The position numbers and the translations under genes were made by a program. A stretch of 64,000 bases of DNA, from assembly GCF_026340655.1 (NCBI RefSeq), contig NZ_JAPEOZ010000001.1, positions 7,750,001 to 7,814,000 on the forward strand, in the 5' to 3' direction. Position 1 is the first letter of the stretch. The number at the start of each line of letters is the position of its first letter. This document shows positions 17,216 to 25,691 of the stretch, one piece after another. Origin of the DNA: Streptomyces sp. NBC_01275. GTDB taxonomy: Bacteria > Actinomycetota > Actinomycetes > Streptomycetales > Streptomycetaceae. The notes under the pieces were generated by a model. The model had not been told where the DNA came from. It ran no database searches and was given only the letters and a program-made list of their open reading frames with translations.

Positions 17216-18812
17216 GCGAGACGACGTAACGTCCGTCGTCCTCCGGCAGGTTGCGGTGCAGCAGCTCTGAGAAGCCGCGGGTCTCCCGGACGATCCGCAT
17301 CCCCTCGGGCGAGAAGGTGGCCGGGGTGAACAGCCGGGGGGCCAGCAACGGGTTGTTGAGCGCCTCGGAGAAGGCGTCGACCGAGATGACCCGTTCGAGG
17401 AGCCGGCCGAAGATGGCGCCCGGACCGGGTTCCTCGGCGAACAGGCCGACGAACAGCTCGACGCCGTCGACGTGTCGATAGACGTCCCGCAGCCCCTCGA
17501 CGACCTGCGGGTCGCCGGAGATCTGCCGCCAGTCGGTGACCCGGGGGAAGCCGTAGTACGCGCGGTAGTCGTTGTACGAGGCCAGGTCGAGCTCCCGGCC
17601 CACGGCGATGCTCCTGGCCTCGATGGGCAGCAGCAGCGGATCGGTGTTGAACAGGCCTGATCTGCCCGCGGGTTGGAGCGACAGGTCCTGCACGAGCGGG
17701 CCCAGCCCCCGGTCCGGCAGGAGCTGCCCGTTGGCGACGGTCCCGGCCAGCGGCACGTCGTGTCCGCCGATCGCGTACGTGGACGGAATCAGACTGTGCC
17801 ACCGGTAGACCAGGCTGAACTCGATGGTCGCCCAGTTCTCCCGGTGCCAGACCCCTTTGTCGGTACGGACCGGATCGAGGACGAAGCGGAAGTGGTACGG
17901 CGTGATGTGGTTGATGTACTCCTCCAGCATCACCCGGATCATCATCACCACCAGGGTGTTGCGGGTGGTCTGGAAGACCCGCTCGTCGTCCCAGTCCGGG
18001 TGCGCGGCGGCGAGGACGCCTGCCACCCGGTTGTGCTCGCGCAGGAAGAGGACGTTCATCACCATCGGCCCGATGTGCGCGTGCACCCGGTCGCCGCCGC
18101 AGGCGAAGAGAGTGTCGCGGAGGTGAGCGGGCACTTCGTCGAACCGGACCGGCTTCAGCGCGCCGAACTCCCGCTTGATCTGCCCGCCTTCGCACAGCGC
18201 GGGCGGGAACTCGCCCCCGTCGACCGTACGGCTCTTCAGCCGGCCGCCTTCGAAGGTGCGCAGACACGCGGTGGCCGCCTCGCTGTCGCCGTACAGCTGG
18301 GACAGGTCGAGGGTGTGCGGGGAGTCGGTCCTGCGCGGGTCTCCGGTGGCCCCGTGACCGCGCAGGAAACCGTCGGTGAACCACTGCGCGAACGCGGGCA
18401 GCAGCGCGCTGGAGCGCTCGCAGGGACGGGTGGGGCCGCTGCGCCGGAACAGCTCGGCAACCGTTTCCACGGGCGGCCGTCCAGGCTGTGGGCCGGCGTG
18501 CGGGGGCAGGTGCCGTCCGACGTACGAGCGGTCGGTCAGCGACGACCAGGAGGTGTACGGGCTCTTGGTGCTCAGCGGGTTGGGGCGGGGCGGGGCCTTG
18601 AGGACGGCCAGGTCGGTGAGGGCGGAGTTCACCCTGCGGTGCAGCGAGCGCCGACTGTGCACCGCGCGCCACATCGGACCGTAGTGGGTCAGCAGATGCG
18701 TCTCGAAACGGTTGCGCAAGCCGTCTCTGGACGCGTCCCGACCGGTGGTCCGGGCCTCGGGACGCGCTTCGGATCGCGAGGCCTGCGAGGGTCGCGAGGA
18801 GATGGTGGTCAT
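17187..18812 (-). CDS. Cyclooxygenase-like haem fatty-acid dioxygenase (animal haem peroxidase superfamily)
   Basis: A 541-residue haem dioxygenase with clear prostaglandin-synthase (COX) signatures, lacking the EGF domain and signal peptide of the animal enzymes. Block matches to COX are SYVGRHLPP (residues 96-104), FAQWFTD (141-147), LDLSQLYGD (168-176), FLREHNRV (256-263), YHF (306-308) and YRWHSLIP (336-343). The radical Tyr336 and proximal haem His339 are kept, in the YRWH form known from fungal linoleate dioxygenases. The distal histidine position is Asp147 (GAC), with Gln143 retained. Predicted reaction: hydroperoxidation of an unsaturated fatty acid. Its ATG shares bases with the TGA of the upstream P450 (ATGA), so the two are translated together. 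Substrate and product are inferred. Confidence 0.85.
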   Translation of the reverse strand: MTTISSRPSQASRSEARPEARTTGRDASRDGLRNRFETHLLTHYGPMWRAVHSRRSLHRRVNSALTDLAVLKAPPRPNPLSTKSPYTSWSSLTDRSYVGRHLPPHAGPQPGRPPVETVAELFRRSGPTRPCERSSALLPAFAQWFTDGFLRGHGATGDPRRTDSPHTLDLSQLYGDSEAATACLRTFEGGRLKSRTVDGGEFPPALCEGGQIKREFGALKPVRFDEVPAHLRDTLFACGGDRVHAHIGPMVMNVLFLREHNRVAGVLAAAHPDWDDERVFQTTRNTLVVMMIRVMLEEYINHITPYHFRFVLDPVRTDKGVWHRENWATIEFSLVYRWHSLIPSTYAIGGHDVPLAGTVANGQLLPDRGLGPLVQDLSLQPAGRSGLFNTDPLLLPIEARSIAVGRELDLASYNDYRAYYGFPRVTDWRQISGDPQVVEGLRDVYRHVDGVELFVGLFAEEPGPGAIFGRLLERVISVDAFSEALNNPLLAPRLFTPATFSPEGMRIVRETRGFSELLHRNLPEDDGRYVVSLTAPAGRTD

Positions 18813-20089
18813 GGGCCCTCCGGTCCGGCCGTCACCGTGTAGTGCTGGGGGTACGGGGTGCCGGCGTGGTCCATCGACTGTTCGGCGCCGGGCGGCGGCC
18901 GGACGCCGGGGCGCAGCAGCACCCGCCGTACCAGCTCCGGCACGATGACGGACGCCGCGTACCTGCCCAGACAGTCGTGGGCGCCGTACCCGAGGACGAG
19001 GTTGTGGGACGGCGGGCGGCCCGTGCGGAACTCGGTGGGGGACTCGACCACGTCCTCGTCGAACATCGCCGAGGACAGCCAGGCCACGACGGGGGTCCCG
19101 GAGGGAATCGCCGTCCGCCGGGGCGTTCCGGCCGCGAGGACGTGGTCGCGTACGCACAGCCGGGGCGTGGCCGGCACGAAGGGGTGGAAGCGCAGGGCCT
19201 CCCAGACGTACGCGTCGAAGCGCGCGGGGTCGGGTTCGGCCGCCGCCCGCTCGGCCTCGGCGAGCACCTCGGGACGGACCGCCAGCTCCTTGATCGCGGT
19301 GGCCACGCACTGGGTGGCGTTCTGCTGGTACCCGGTGAGATAGCCGACCAGGTTGGCGTTGATCCGCTCGTCGTCGAAACCGAACTCGGCGGGCAGGCGG
19401 GTGCGCAGCATCCGGCCGAGCACGTCGTCGGGGCTCTCGGAGGAGGCACGGCGGTCGGCGATGAGGGCGGCCACCCGGTCGTGCAGTTCCTTGCCCGCGG
19501 CCGTTCCCGCCGTGTGGACGTCCGGATCCCCGCCCGGGTTGACCGCGAACGCCCACTGCATCCGGCGCGTGCAGCTGTGCAGCGTCTCCTCCGGGATGCC
19601 GGTGAAGCCCAGGTACTCGACGGCGACCCGGGCGGCCGCCGGCCAGGCGTAGTCCTGGATCAGGTCGAACGTGGCGCTCCCCCGCTCCGCGGCGCCCGCC
19701 AGGGCGGCGTCCAGGACGCCGTCGGCGAGCGAGACGGTCAGGGCCCGCACCCGGGGCGCGTCCTCGGGCGCCAGGACCAGCTGCCCGTATCCGCGCTCAC
19801 GCCAGTGCACGTCCGCGCCGTCGCGGGAGAGGACGAACGGGGCGCCCAGCACCTCTTCGAGGGCGGGCCCGAAGACGCCGACCGTGAAGACCTCCGGGGT
19901 GGACAGCACCTCCAGGACGTCCGGATGCCGGGTGACGAACACACCGAGGGGCGTGGCGAACACGGGCCGTACCGCACGAAGTTCCCGCAGCAGTCCGGCC
20001 CGGTCCATGGCCGTCTTCCGGCGGAGCAGGGCGACCCGCTGCGCCGCGTCCGCCTCGGGAACCGCGTCGTACGCGGTGAGGAAGTCCAT
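18809..20089 (-). CDS. Atypical cytochrome P450, probable hydroperoxide isomerase partner
   Basis: A 426-residue haem-thiolate protein with the cysteine ligand in GYGAHDCLG (Cys373) and the K-helix EALR (297-300). Two canonical features are missing. The I-helix has GYQQNATQ (253-260) in place of the usual A/G-G-x-D/E-T-T that activates oxygen, and the haem-binding Phe is Leu (LGYGAHDC). In known P450s such changes go with use of a peroxide substrate instead of oxygen, as in CYP74, thromboxane and prostacyclin synthases and fungal diol synthases. Together with the overlapping COX-like gene it would convert the fatty-acid hydroperoxide to a diol, epoxy-alcohol or similar oxylipin. No clear ribosome site precedes the ATG. 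Confidence 0.8.
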   Translation of the reverse strand: MDFLTAYDAVPEADAAQRVALLRRKTAMDRAGLLRELRAVRPVFATPLGVFVTRHPDVLEVLSTPEVFTVGVFGPALEEVLGAPFVLSRDGADVHWRERGYGQLVLAPEDAPRVRALTVSLADGVLDAALAGAAERGSATFDLIQDYAWPAAARVAVEYLGFTGIPEETLHSCTRRMQWAFAVNPGGDPDVHTAGTAAGKELHDRVAALIADRRASSESPDDVLGRMLRTRLPAEFGFDDERINANLVGYLTGYQQNATQCVATAIKELAVRPEVLAEAERAAAEPDPARFDAYVWEALRFHPFVPATPRLCVRDHVLAAGTPRRTAIPSGTPVVAWLSSAMFDEDVVESPTEFRTGRPPSHNLVLGYGAHDCLGRYAASVIVPELVRRVLLRPGVRPPPGAEQSMDHAGTPYPQHYTVTAGPEGP

Positions 20090-20194
20090 GGTGCATCATT
20101 TTCGGGCGCATCGGGATCAATCGCACGTCAGTGACGCATCCGGGTGTTCCCGCCCCTCCGGTCGCCCATGACGTCGGCGGTCACCCTTGGTTAC

Positions 20195-20200
20195 TATGCT
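20195..20200 (+). promoter_or_regulatory. -10 element giving a leaderless transcript
   Basis: TATGCT ends 6 bases before the ATG at 20207, and no ribosome-binding site precedes that ATG. This spacing is typical of leaderless actinobacterial mRNAs and supports 20207 as the start. The same 117-base gap must also hold the promoter of the divergent P450/COX-like pair. Confidence 0.5.
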
Positions 20201-20206
20201 CGGGAA

Positions 20207-21121
20207 ATGCTGAGAGAAGTCGCCGCAACCCGTTACCTCTCGCCTCTGCGGTCCGGCGGTTCCGTCCCCGCCGTCGTCGAGGCCGACGACCTGGGCACGT
20301 ACGTCGTGAAGTTCACCGGTTCCGCGCAGGGCCGCAAGGCGCTGGTCGCCGAGGTGATCGTCGGCGAGCTGGCGCGCGCCCTCGGGCTGCGCTTCCCCGA
20401 GCTGGTGCTGGTGCGCTTCGACCCGGCGATCGCCGACGCGGAGCCCCACCAGGAGGTGCGGGAGCTGCACGGCGCGAGCGCGGGACTCAACCTCGGCATG
20501 GACTATCTGCCGGGCGCGCGGGACTTCACCCCGGAGATCGCCGAGCGCTGCACGGTCGACCCGCTGGAGGCGGGCAAGGTCGTCTGGCTGGACGCCCTCA
20601 CCGTGAACGTCGACCGCACGGTCCACAGCTCCAACCTGATGGTCTGGCCGACCCTCGGCGTCGCGCCCCCGCGCCTGTGGCTCATCGACCACGGCGCCGC
20701 CCTCGTCTTCCACCACCGCTGGGCCGCCTCCGACCCCACGAAGGCCTACGACTTCCGCCACCACGCCCTCGGCCGCTACACGCCGGACACCCGGGCCGCC
20801 GACGCCGAGCTCGCTCCCCGGGTGACCGAGGAACTGCTGCGCGCGATCGCCGCGGAGGTGCCGGACGCCTGGCTGGCCGGCGAGGCGGGCTTCACCGCGC
20901 CCGACGAGGTGCGGGACGCCTACGTCGCGTACCTGTACGCGCGCGTGCGGGCGTCCGAGGCCTGGCTGCCCACCGACTTCCCCGGCCGGGAGGAGCTCGC
21001 CGCCGAGGAGGCCCGCCGCGCGGCGAGGACACGCCAAGGCCGTCCGGACTGGCTCAAGCAGGTCCCCGACCTGCACGGCAAACCGGCGGCGCAACAGGAT
21101 TGGTCGGTACACCTGGGATGA
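20207..21121 (+). CDS. HipA-like kinase-domain protein
   Basis: A 304-residue cytoplasmic protein related to the HipA-type Ser/Thr kinase fold. The N-terminal glycine-rich stretch (SPLRSGGSVPAVVEADDLGTYVVKF) with a conserved Lys looks like a nucleotide-binding lobe. The segments VWLDALTVNVDRTVHSSNLMVW and LWLIDHGAALVFHH resemble the catalytic loop (D..V.N.DR...N) and the metal-binding IDHG motif. This standalone HipA-like family is widespread in actinobacteria. There is no HipB antitoxin here, so a toxin role should not be assumed. Its stop overlaps the start of the SelT/W/H-like gene (ATGA). A leaderless -10 element precedes it. It is divergent from the P450/COX-like pair. Confidence 0.75.
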   Translation: MLREVAATRYLSPLRSGGSVPAVVEADDLGTYVVKFTGSAQGRKALVAEVIVGELARALGLRFPELVLVRFDPAIADAEPHQEVRELHGASAGLNLGMDYLPGARDFTPEIAERCTVDPLEAGKVVWLDALTVNVDRTVHSSNLMVWPTLGVAPPRLWLIDHGAALVFHHRWAASDPTKAYDFRHHALGRYTPDTRAADAELAPRVTEELLRAIAAEVPDAWLAGEAGFTAPDEVRDAYVAYLYARVRASEAWLPTDFPGREELAAEEARRAARTRQGRPDWLKQVPDLHGKPAAQQDWSVHLG

Positions 21122-21432
21122 CGGACGACGAGACGGACGACCGGCGCGCGGACACGGGCGTGCACCGTGTGGAGATCGAGTACTGCACCCAGTGCCGCTG
21201 GCTGCCGCGCGCCGCCTGGCTGGCCCAGGAGCTCCTGACCACCTTCGAGACCGAGCTGACGGAACTCTCCCTCAAGCCCGGCAAGGGTGGTGTCTTCGTG
21301 GTCCGGGTGAACGACGAGGTCGTCTGGAACCGCCGCGACCAGGGCTTCCCGGAGCCCACGGCGGTGAAGAAGCTCGTACGCGACCGAGTGGCCCCGGGAA
21401 AGTCCCTGGGCCACTCGGACCGGCCGGCGTGA
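21118..21432 (+). CDS. SelT/SelW/SelH (Rdx) family redox protein
   Basis: A 104-residue thioredoxin-like protein. The N-terminal motif EIEYCTQCRWLPRAAWLAQELL carries CxxC, the cysteine form of the CxxU site of selenoproteins W, T and H. The VFVV...VWNRRDQGFPEPTAVKKLVRD segment matches the rest of the Rdx fold. Such proteins are thought to act in thiol redox reactions; the bacterial partner is unknown. Translation is coupled to the HipA-like kinase by an ATGA overlap. It converges on aceB with only 6 bases between stop codons, so the transcripts probably overlap. Confidence 0.85.
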   Translation: MTDDETDDRRADTGVHRVEIEYCTQCRWLPRAAWLAQELLTTFETELTELSLKPGKGGVFVVRVNDEVVWNRRDQGFPEPTAVKKLVRDRVAPGKSLGHSDRPA

Positions 21433-21438
21433 GCGCGC

Positions 21439-23073
21439 TCAGCCCTTGAGCTGCTCGTACGCGGGCAGCGTGAGGAAGTCCGCGTAGTCCTCGTCGAGGG
21501 AGACCGTCAGCAGCAGGTCGTGCGCCTGCTGCCAGTGGCCGGCCGCGAAGGCCTCCTCGCCGATCTCCGCGCGGACGGCGGCCAGTTCCCCGGCGGCGAC
21601 CTCGCGGGCCAGCTCCGGCGTGGCCTTCACCGTCTTCCCGTCGTGCTCGAACTCGACGCCCGCGTTGATCCACTGCCAGATCTGCGAACGCGAGATCTCG
21701 GCGGTGGCCGCGTCCTCCATGAGGTTGAAGATGGCGACGGCGCCGAGACCGCGCAGCCACGCCTCGATGTAACGGATGCCCACCTGAACGGCGTTGACGA
21801 GACCGTCGTACGTCGGACTGGCCTTCAGGGAGTCGACGGCGATCAGGTCGGCCGCCTTGACGTCGACGTCCTCGCGGAGGCGGTCCTTCTGGTTCGGCTT
21901 CTCGCCGAGGACCGCGTCGAAGGAGGCCATGGCGATCGGGACCAGGTCCGGGTGGGCCACCCACGAACCGTCGAAACCGTCGCTCGCCTCGCGGTCCTTG
22001 TCCGCCTTGACCTTCTCGAAGGCGACCTTGTTGACCTCCTCGTCGCGCCGGGACGGGATGAACGCCGCCATCCCGCCGATGGCGTGCGCACCGCGCTTGT
22101 GGCAGGTGCGGACGAGGAGTTCGGTGTACGCCCGCATGAACGGGGCGGTCATCGTCACGGCGTTGCGGTCCGGCAGGACGAACCTGGCCCCGCCGTCACG
22201 GAAGTTCTTGACGATGGAGAACAGATAGTCCCAGCGGCCGGCGTTCAACCCGGAGGCGTGGTCGCGGAGTTCGTAGAGGATCTCCTCCATCTCGTACGCG
22301 GCCGTGATCGTCTCGATGAGGACGGTCGCGCGGACGGTGCCCTGCGGGATGCCGAGGTGGTCCTGCGCGAAGACGAACACGTCGTTCCACAGCCGGGCTT
22401 CGAGGTGCGACTCCGTCTTCGGGAGGTAGAAGTACGGGCCCTTGCCCAGGTCGAGAAGGCGCTGGGCGTTGTGGAAGAAGTACAGGCCGAAGTCGACGAG
22501 GGCGCCGGGGACCGGGGCGCCGTGCTCGTCCACGAGGTGGCGCTCGTTCAGGTGCCAGCCGCGCGGCCGCATGACGACGGTGGCCAGCTCCGCGTCGGGG
22601 CGCAGGGCGTACGACTTGCCGGACCTCGGGTCGGTGAAGTCGATGTTCCTGGTGTAGGCGTCGGCCAGATTGACCTGACCGAGGACGACGTTCTCCCAGG
22701 TCGGGGCCGAGGCGTCCTCGAAGTCCGCCAGCCAGATCCTCGCGCCCGAGTTGAGGGCGTTGACCGTCATCTTGCGGTCGGTGGGGCCGGTGATCTCCAC
22801 CCGCCGGTCGTTCAGCGCGTCCGGAGCCGGGGCGACCCGCCAGGAGTCGTCCGCGCGGATCGCGGCGGTCTCGGGGAGGAAGTCGAGCGTGGAGGTACGG
22901 GCGATCTCGGCGCGGCGCTGCGCGCGCCGGGCCAGGAGCTCGTCGCGGCGCGGGGTGAACCGCCGGTGCAGCTCGCCCACGAAGGCGAGGGCCGCCTCGG
23001 TGAGGACCTCCTCCTGCCGGGGCAGGGGCTCGGCGTCGACGATGGCCAGCGGGGACGGCGCTGGTGCGGACAT
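21439..23073 (-). CDS. aceB: Malate synthase A
   Basis: Condenses glyoxylate with acetyl-CoA to malate in the cytoplasm. The 544-residue length and sequence match the plant/bacterial type A enzyme throughout, including [20 protein letters not shown] near residue 110, [12 protein letters not shown], the signature segment [20 protein letters not shown] and the C-terminal [17 protein letters not shown]. The neighbourhood is informative: an IclR regulator, allantoinase and allantoicase lie within 5 kb, and ureide breakdown yields glyoxylate. A TTCC-N7-GGAA palindrome like those in front of allB lies 49 bases upstream of the start, pointing to shared control. Start ATG 23071-23073 follows GGAAG. 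Confidence 0.95.
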   Translation of the reverse strand: MSAPAPSPLAIVDAEPLPRQEEVLTEAALAFVGELHRRFTPRRDELLARRAQRRAEIARTSTLDFLPETAAIRADDSWRVAPAPDALNDRRVEITGPTDRKMTVNALNSGARIWLADFEDASAPTWENVVLGQVNLADAYTRNIDFTDPRSGKSYALRPDAELATVVMRPRGWHLNERHLVDEHGAPVPGALVDFGLYFFHNAQRLLDLGKGPYFYLPKTESHLEARLWNDVFVFAQDHLGIPQGTVRATVLIETITAAYEMEEILYELRDHASGLNAGRWDYLFSIVKNFRDGGARFVLPDRNAVTMTAPFMRAYTELLVRTCHKRGAHAIGGMAAFIPSRRDEEVNKVAFEKVKADKDREASDGFDGSWVAHPDLVPIAMASFDAVLGEKPNQKDRLREDVDVKAADLIAVDSLKASPTYDGLVNAVQVGIRYIEAWLRGLGAVAIFNLMEDAATAEISRSQIWQWINAGVEFEHDGKTVKATPELAREVAAGELAAVRAEIGEEAFAAGHWQQAHDLLLTVSLDEDYADFLTLPAYEQLKG

Positions 23074-23121
23074 GAGCTGTCACTTCCTTCGCATGCGGCA
23101 CTTCTGTGAGTGGATACTAGT

Positions 23122-23136
23122 TTCCTCATCGTGGAA
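23122..23136. promoter_or_regulatory. IclR/AllR-type operator upstream of aceB
   Basis: TTCCTCATCGTGGAA is a 15-bp site with the same TTCC-N7-GGAA architecture as the boxes at 25570 and 25729 in front of allR/allB. It is 49 bases upstream of the aceB start. This links malate synthase to the allantoin regulator by sequence alone. Confidence 0.55.
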
Positions 23137-23234
23137 GTTCAATGGTTTGTTGACGTCAAGATTCTCCGTGTCGAGGAAAGGTGACTCTGAGCGCCGGGCA
23201 TCTCACTCAAGGTGGGCTTCACTCAAGGTGGGTC

Positions 23235-23834
23235 TCACTCGAGGTGGGCGAGATCCTCAGGCGTGTCGATGTCGTAGGGGTGGGCCACGTCCCCGCACTC
23301 GACGAGCGTGAGCGCCGCGCCGTGCTCCTTCAGGTAGGCCCGCGCCCCCCGGTCGCCGGTCGCGGTCGCCGCGACGCCCGCCCAGTGGGCCGAGCCGAAC
23401 AGGACCGGATGGCCGCGCTCCCCGTCGTAGGCCGCCGCCGCCAGCGACTCCTCGTCCTCGTACGCGGCCAGCACCCGGGCCGCCGCCTCGGGCCCGATGC
23501 CCGGCTGGTCGACGAGCGAGACCAGCGCGGCCCGCGCCCCCGACCCGGCGAGCGAGCCGAGCCCGGCCCGCAGCGAGCTCCCCATGCCCTGCTCCCAGTC
23601 CGGATTCGGCACGAGCACACACCCGTCGAGCCGCGCCCGCTCCCGTACGGAGTCGGCGGCGGCCCCCAGCACCACGTGCACGCGCGCGCAGCCCGCCGTA
23701 CGCAGCACCGCCACCGCGTGTTCCACGAGCGGCCGGCCCCGGTGTTCGAGCAGTGCCTTGGGCCGGCCGCCGAGCCGTCGGCCCCCGCCCGCGGCGAGCA
23801 GCAGACCGACGACCTGGCCTTCCTTTTGCGTCAT
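23235..23834 (-). CDS. MobA-like nucleotidyltransferase (MocA/CoxI-associated type)
   Basis: A 199-residue member of the NTP-transferase family that attaches a nucleotide to molybdopterin or a related sugar-phosphate acceptor. The nucleotide-binding loop LLLAAGGGRRLGGRPKALLEHRG is at the N-terminus. Later motifs are PNPDWEQGMGSSLRAGL, SLVDQPGI (the DxP metal site) and GHPVLFG, all as in molybdenum-cofactor cytidylyltransferases. In many actinobacteria such genes accompany xanthine dehydrogenase and purine catabolism, which fits the allantoin genes nearby. None of the dehydrogenase subunits is in the window. The MTQKEG start is chosen because the glycine-rich loop should lie about 10 residues from the N-terminus. 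Confidence 0.85.
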   Translation of the reverse strand: MTQKEGQVVGLLLAAGGGRRLGGRPKALLEHRGRPLVEHAVAVLRTAGCARVHVVLGAAADSVRERARLDGCVLVPNPDWEQGMGSSLRAGLGSLAGSGARAALVSLVDQPGIGPEAAARVLAAYEDEESLAAAAYDGERGHPVLFGSAHWAGVAATATGDRGARAYLKEHGAALTLVECGDVAHPYDIDTPEDLAHLE

Positions 23835-24023
23835 GCGTCCTGCATACCTGACGCAGCGTCGACCGCACGGTTTCCGGGGGCTGAATTTCCGTCCGGGCAG
23901 TGGCGTACCCGCCGTCGGGTGGCGTTTACTGACCCGCGCGTCCCGCGGCGTCCGACCAGCGCCAGGGGATGCGGGGCGGGGAAGACGCGTACGGGCGCAC
24001 GACGGAGCGCGAGGGGGAGAGCC

Positions 24024-24374
24024 GTGTTGCGAAGTGTGGGGCAGAGGGCAGTGATCGGCGGCGACGAGGATGCGAGGGTGACGCGGCTGCGGACGGCGGT
24101 GTCCCGGCTGCGCCGCGAACTCGCCGCGCATCCGGCCGAGTTCCCGGACCGGGTCGTCGCCGAGGACGAACTCGCCGCGCTCGCCGCGATGGCGACCCAC
24201 GGCGTCCCGGAAGTCCCCCGGCTGCGCCGCTCCCTGCTGCTGATCGCCGGAGCCATCGGCTCCGTCAGCGCGCTGTCCCGGGGCCTGTCGGACGTCCGCG
24301 ACGCGGTGAACCTGTTCGGGGAGCCGCCGCGCGGGCGGGGTGAGGACGGGCGGGGTGGGGACGGGCGGGGTTAG
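24024..24374 (+). CDS. Small conserved actinobacterial protein (DUF5955-like)
   Basis: A 116-residue protein of unknown function. It begins at GTG 24024 behind a strong GAGGGGGAGA site. An N-terminal helix rich in Arg/Leu is followed by EFPDRVVAEDELAALAAM and a hydrophobic helix (SLLLIAGAIGSVSALSRGLSDVRDAV), then a Gly/Arg/Asp-rich tail. Size and sequence resemble the DUF5955 family, which is of unknown role. It stands between the allantoin genes and the MobA-like gene, transcribed away from the latter. Confidence 0.6.
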   Translation: MLRSVGQRAVIGGDEDARVTRLRTAVSRLRRELAAHPAEFPDRVVAEDELAALAAMATHGVPEVPRLRRSLLLIAGAIGSVSALSRGLSDVRDAVNLFGEPPRGRGEDGRGGDGRG

Positions 24375-24674
24375 GACGACGCCACGCGGTGCGTTCGGGG
24401 AACGAGCCGCGGTGGCCCCGGCTCGCGGGGCGGTGCTCGAACCGTCCGCAGAGCCAGGTCTCCGGGACGCGGCTCAAGGCGTGCATCGCCTGCGCCTGGT
24501 CCGACTGCCGCCCGGTCGGGCAGGGGCCGATGTCCGGGCCGGCCGGCTTCCGCCCGCCGTCCGCGCGTCCGCCGGCCGATCTCGACGGGCAAGGGCGTGT
24601 CCCACTCCAGGAGGCGGGAGCGGAGGCTCCCGTCGAAGAAGGAGAACATCGCCTCCGGCGGATCCCCGCCGCCG
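24375..24674. other. Non-coding or decayed spacer
   Basis: About 300 bases between the small DUF5955-like gene and the IclR regulator. Short open frames exist on both strands, but none has a good start, family resemblance or consistent third-position GC. I see no convincing hairpin or repeat here. Confidence 0.4.
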
Positions 24675-25469
24675 TCACGCCTGGTTCTGGGTGGCCAGCG
24701 CCTCGGACAGGTCCTGGGCGACCTGCTGGAGCACCGGCACGATCCGCTCCGTCGCCGCTTCCGTGACCCGGCCCGCCGGGCCGGAGATGGAGATGGCCGC
24801 CGCGGTGGGGGAGTTCGGCACGGACACCGCCAGGCAGCGCACGCCGATCTCCTGCTCGTTGTCGTCGACCGCGTACCCCGCGTCGCGCACCTCGGCCAGC
24901 GCCGCCAGGAAACCGGCGGGCGTGGTGATCGTCTTCTCCGTGGCGGCCGGCATGCCGGTGCGCTGGAGCAGGGCGCGCACCTCGGCGTCCGGGAAGCCCG
25001 CGAGCAGGGCCTTGCCGACGCCCGTGGAGTGCGGCAGGACGCGCCGGCCGACCTCGGTGAACATGCGCATCGAGTGCTTGGACGGCACCTGCGCCACGTA
25101 CACGATCTCGTCGCCGTCGAGCAGCGCCATGTTCGCCGTCTCGCCGGTCTCCTCGACCAGCCGGGCCAGGAAGGGGCGGGCCCAGGTGCCCAGCAGCCGG
25201 GACGCGGACTCGCCGAGCCGGATCAGGCGCGGGCCGAGCGCGTAGCGGCGGTTGGACTGCTGACGGACGTAGCCGCAGGCGACCAGGGTGCGCATCAGGC
25301 GGTGGATGGTGGGCAGCGGCAGCCCGCTGCTCGCGGACAGCTCGCTGAGGCCGACCTCGCCGCCCGCGTCCGCCATCCGCTCGAGCAGATCGAAGGCGCG
25401 CTCGAGGGACTGGACCCCGCCGCTGGCGGACTTGGCGGAGTCGGTGGTGCTGGCGTCGGACGTCGGCAC
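24675..25469 (-). CDS. allR: IclR-family regulator of allantoin genes (AllR-like)
   Basis: Predicted repressor of ureide catabolism, 264 residues. An N-terminal winged helix (ERAFDLLERMADAGGEVGLSELSASSGLPLPTIHRLMRTLVACGYVRQ, about residues 20-75) is followed by an IclR effector domain (about residues 90-255) with the typical DGDEIVYVAQVPS and LPHSTGVGKALLAG segments. In E. coli and Streptomyces the AllR homologue responds to pathway intermediates such as glyoxylate or allantoate. It is divergent from allB across 321 bases holding several TTCC...GGAA-type palindromes. Start is GTG 25467-25469 behind AAAGGAA. The symbol is assigned from context and family. Confidence 0.85.
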   Translation of the reverse strand: MPTSDASTTDSAKSASGGVQSLERAFDLLERMADAGGEVGLSELSASSGLPLPTIHRLMRTLVACGYVRQQSNRRYALGPRLIRLGESASRLLGTWARPFLARLVEETGETANMALLDGDEIVYVAQVPSKHSMRMFTEVGRRVLPHSTGVGKALLAGFPDAEVRALLQRTGMPAATEKTITTPAGFLAALAEVRDAGYAVDDNEQEIGVRCLAVSVPNSPTAAAISISGPAGRVTEAATERIVPVLQQVAQDLSEALATQNQA

Positions 25470-25559
25470 GGCGCGTTCCTTTCGAAACTGGCGGAAGGGC
25501 TGAAGCCTACCCGGCGGTCGGTTGACTCCCGGCTTGTGCGTAGCTACGTTCTGCGTGTT

Positions 25560-25584
25560 GGAATAATAATTCCGCTTTGTGGAA
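25560..25584. promoter_or_regulatory. AllR-type operator cluster, regulator-proximal
   Basis: Two overlapping palindromes: GGAAT-AATA-ATTCC (25560-25573) and TTCC-GCTTTGT-GGAA (25570-25584). The second matches the box upstream of aceB. The cluster lies about 90 bases upstream of the allR start, so it probably mediates autoregulation. Confidence 0.55.
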
Positions 25585-25691
25585 ACATCCAGAGTGTCGA
25601 CGGCGGGTGCACTGTGGAGAGGTGCGGAGTGATGCGGCGAGGGCGCGGGGGAGTGCGCCCTTGACGGCGGGAGGGCGGGAGTGAAGACTCC

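Noticed and set aside
20207..21432. HipBA-type toxin-antitoxin module
   Set aside because: No HipB-like DNA-binding partner is present. The neighbour is a thioredoxin-like redox protein.
24371..24649. Minus-strand 92-codon frame between the DUF5955-like and IclR genes
   Set aside because: No convincing homology or start, and it competes with equally poor frames on the other strand.
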